DNA from: Rhizobiaceae bacterium MnEN-MB40S
GTDB lineage: Bacteria > Pseudomonadota > Alphaproteobacteria > Rhizobiales > Rhizobiaceae
NCBI GenBank assembly: GCA_024343425.1
Contig: BRLC01000017.1
Span: 1-64,000 of the forward strand
Direction: 5' to 3'
DNA: 64,000 nt
Position 1 is the stretch's first letter; each line of letters begins with the position of its first letter. This document shows positions 62,194-64,000 of this stretch, piece after piece. The notes beneath the pieces were generated by a model that saw nothing but the letters and a program-made list of their open reading frames with translations, made no database searches and had not been told where the DNA came from. Position numbers and translations under genes: made by a program.

Positions 62194-62766
62194 ATGACCA
62201 TGGAAACCACGCCGGAGCCTTCGGGCTCCGGCACGGCCGGAAAGATCCGAAGGGCCGCTGACGGTATCTCGAACACGCTGAACGTGATCGGCACGATCAT
62301 GATCGTCGGCCTCGTGATCCTCGTCAACGCCGATGTCATTGGCCGCAACGCCTTCCTCGCACCGGTATCAGGCGTACCTGAAATTGTCTCGATGTCCATT
62401 GTCGCCATTGTCTTCCTGCAGGTTTCGCAGGCTTTTCGCATGGGGCGCTTCACCCGCACGGACGCGCTGCTCGACGCCGTCGCCCGCCGCTCAAAACGGG
62501 TGCGCAACGCGATGGAATTTGTCTACGTCATTGCGGCGTTCGTGTTGATCTGGCTCCTGTTCTCGGCCAGCGTGCCACTTTTTGAAAAGTCATGGCAACG
62601 CCAGTCCTATGTCGGAACCGTTGGCGATTTCACGTTTCCGGATTGGCCCGTCAAACTGGTTATCCTGATCGGCTGCGCCGCTCTCTTGATGCAGCTTGCG
62701 ATTTCCGGCGCTGTTGCGCTCTGGGGCATATTTCATCCCGCTGAAGACGACGGAGCCGGCCAATGA
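62194..62766 (+). CDS. TRAP transporter small membrane subunit (DctQ type)
   Basis: A 190-residue protein with four hydrophobic segments after a polar N-terminus of about 27 residues. VNADVIGRNAFLAPVSGVPEIVSMSIV is the family-typical first region, with the acidic residue before helix two. The stop overlaps the DctM start (ATGA at 62763-62766). Confidence 0.88.
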   Translation: MTMETTPEPSGSGTAGKIRRAADGISNTLNVIGTIMIVGLVILVNADVIGRNAFLAPVSGVPEIVSMSIVAIVFLQVSQAFRMGRFTRTDALLDAVARRSKRVRNAMEFVYVIAAFVLIWLLFSASVPLFEKSWQRQSYVGTVGDFTFPDWPVKLVILIGCAALLMQLAISGAVALWGIFHPAEDDGAGQ

Positions 62767-64000
62767 CGTCTTTTGAAATCGGCCTGGCGACGCTCGGCGC
62801 CATGATGGTGCTTGTCTACGCCGGTCTCTGGGTGCCGATCGCCCTGATGTTGTGCTCCTATGTCGGCGTGTGGATGATCAAAGGGTCTCCGCTCCTTGCC
62901 GGCAAGCTACTGGCGCTCGCCGCGTCAGAAACCATCTCTTCCTATTTTTTCGGCGTGGTGCCGCTATTCGTCCTGATGGGATTCCTTGTCTCGGTCTCCG
63001 GCCTCGGGCGCGACGCCTACGACGTCGCCAACCAGCTGTTTCGCCGGGTAAAAGGCGGCCTCGGCGTATCCACTGTCGCCGCGAATGCGATATTCGCCGC
63101 GATCACCGGCATTTCCATCGCGTCCGCCGCCGTTTTCACCCGTATCGCCGTGCCGGAGATGGTGCGCCACGGCTATACCGGGAAATTCTCCGTCGGCGTC
63201 GTCGCGGGCTCTTCCGTCCTCGGCATGCTGATTCCGCCGAGCCTGCTGCTCATTCTTTACGGGCTTCTGACCGAGCAGTCCGTCGGAGACCTGTTCCTCG
63301 CAGGCGTCCTGCCCGGCATCCTGCTGGCGATCGTCTTTGCCGGCGGCGTCATTTCCATGGCCTATTTCTGGCCCTCCTTTATCGGCGAGAACCTGTCCGA
63401 GGACACCGAGCACGACATGGGCTCGGCGGAAATGGCGAAGAAGGGCTTGCCGATCCTCGCGCTGATCCTGCTTGTGCTTGGCGGTATCTACGCCGGCGTC
63501 TTCACGCCGATCGAGGCCGGAGCGGTCGGATGCCTTGGCGCCATCATTATCGGCCTGTTTCGCCGCTCGCTCACACTGTCCAATTTCTGGGAAGTGTTGA
63601 CGGACACCGGTCTGGTGACGGCGTCGGTCTGTTTTCTCATCATCGCCGCGCAGATGTATTCGCGCATGCTTGCGCTGTCCGGCGTGCCACAGGAGTTCGG
63701 CGTGTTCGTCGCGACGGCCGATATTGGCTTCTGGGGCGTTATCATCGCCTATGTCGTCCTGCTGATTGTGATGGGCACGATCCTCGACTCCTCGTCGATC
63801 ATGCTGATCATGGTGCCGCTGATGCTGCCGGTGATACAGCCGCTCGGCGTCGATCTTGTCTGGTTCGGCATCGTGACGGTGATCGCGGTTGAAATTGGTC
63901 TGCTGACCCCGCCCTTCGGCATATCGGTCTTCGTCATCAAGTCGACCCTCGATGACGATTCCATCAGCCTTGGGGAAATTTTCCGCGGCGCGGCCCCCTT
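62763..64000 (+). CDS. TRAP transporter large membrane subunit (DctM type), truncated by window edge
   Basis: At least 412 residues, open to the right edge; the family is about 425-440 long, so nearly all is present. Polytopic membrane protein with DctM landmarks: AAITGISIASAAVFTRIAVP, LGMLIPPSLLLILYGLLTE, YAGVFTPIEAGAVG, and LLTPPFGISVFVIKS near the end. ATG 62763 overlaps the dctQ stop. With the two preceding genes it forms a complete importer. Confidence 0.92.
   Translation, partial: MTSFEIGLATLGAMMVLVYAGLWVPIALMLCSYVGVWMIKGSPLLAGKLLALAASETISSYFFGVVPLFVLMGFLVSVSGLGRDAYDVANQLFRRVKGGLGVSTVAANAIFAAITGISIASAAVFTRIAVPEMVRHGYTGKFSVGVVAGSSVLGMLIPPSLLLILYGLLTEQSVGDLFLAGVLPGILLAIVFAGGVISMAYFWPSFIGENLSEDTEHDMGSAEMAKKGLPILALILLVLGGIYAGVFTPIEAGAVGCLGAIIIGLFRRSLTLSNFWEVLTDTGLVTASVCFLIIAAQMYSRMLALSGVPQEFGVFVATADIGFWGVIIAYVVLLIVMGTILDSSSIMLIMVPLMLPVIQPLGVDLVWFGIVTVIAVEIGLLTPPFGISVFVIKSTLDDDSISLGEIFRGAAP

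Overview
The window reads as chromosomal DNA of an alphaproteobacterium, most probably a member of the Hyphomicrobiales (Rhizobiales). The coding sequence is GC-rich and dense. It carries three TRAP or Liv-type solute uptake systems, the carboxynorspermidine route genes, adjacent pyrC and pyrE, mmsA, and a PrtD/HlyD-type type I secretion pair. No rRNA, tRNA or CRISPR array was seen. The only mobile-element trace is the last 45 codons of an IS481-type transposase at the left edge.

Left part (1-8600): a LysR regulator is divergent from an SMP-30-type lactonase, a TRAP transporter (DctP, Q, M), a thiamine-diphosphate enzyme, a short-chain dehydrogenase and an NAD-dependent epimerase-type dehydrogenase. 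This looks like one regulated uptake-and-degradation operon for an unidentified sugar acid or polyol. Next (8699-14003) is a large acidic secreted protein with a lysozyme-like N-terminal region and three beta-type repeats but no classical RTX repeats. It faces the HlyD and PrtD-type genes that probably export it, and the decayed 3' end of a second hlyD lies between them. A copper P-type ATPase with its CueR regulator and a textbook MerR-type promoter follows (14425-17313), then a PPK2 kinase and a LysR regulator.

Middle part (19427-27212): a polyamine-type ABC importer, a class III aminotransferase, a BKACE-family enzyme, a GNAT acetyltransferase and an acetylpolyamine amidohydrolase form one tight operon, probably for degrading (acetyl)polyamines. 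A stand-alone SMP-30 lactonase follows. From 28263 to 37755 there is a LivGFMHK transporter, an acyl-CoA ligase, a TetR regulator, a LigM/DesA-type tetrahydrofolate-dependent O-demethylase and a 4-hydroxybenzoyl-CoA-type thioesterase. Two near-identical palindromes lie upstream of the ligase and of the demethylase, so the TetR protein probably controls both arms. The proposed role is uptake and use of a methoxylated aromatic acid.

Right part: an OmpA-type lipoprotein and an L,D-transpeptidase precede an 820-base gene-poor AT-rich stretch and a 1616-residue autotransporter. After these come an isochorismatase-like hydrolase, an SDR with a photolyase, pyrC, pyrE, and the carboxynorspermidine dehydrogenase and decarboxylase pair. 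A convergent intergenic region is packed with TGCTGC motifs, followed by a LysR gene divergent from mmsA. A two-gene islet encodes a Fic AMP-transferase and a CdiI-like immunity protein, with four copies of an operator-like motif in front. The window ends with pgi, fadD, a TetR regulator and a second TRAP system whose large membrane subunit runs off the edge.
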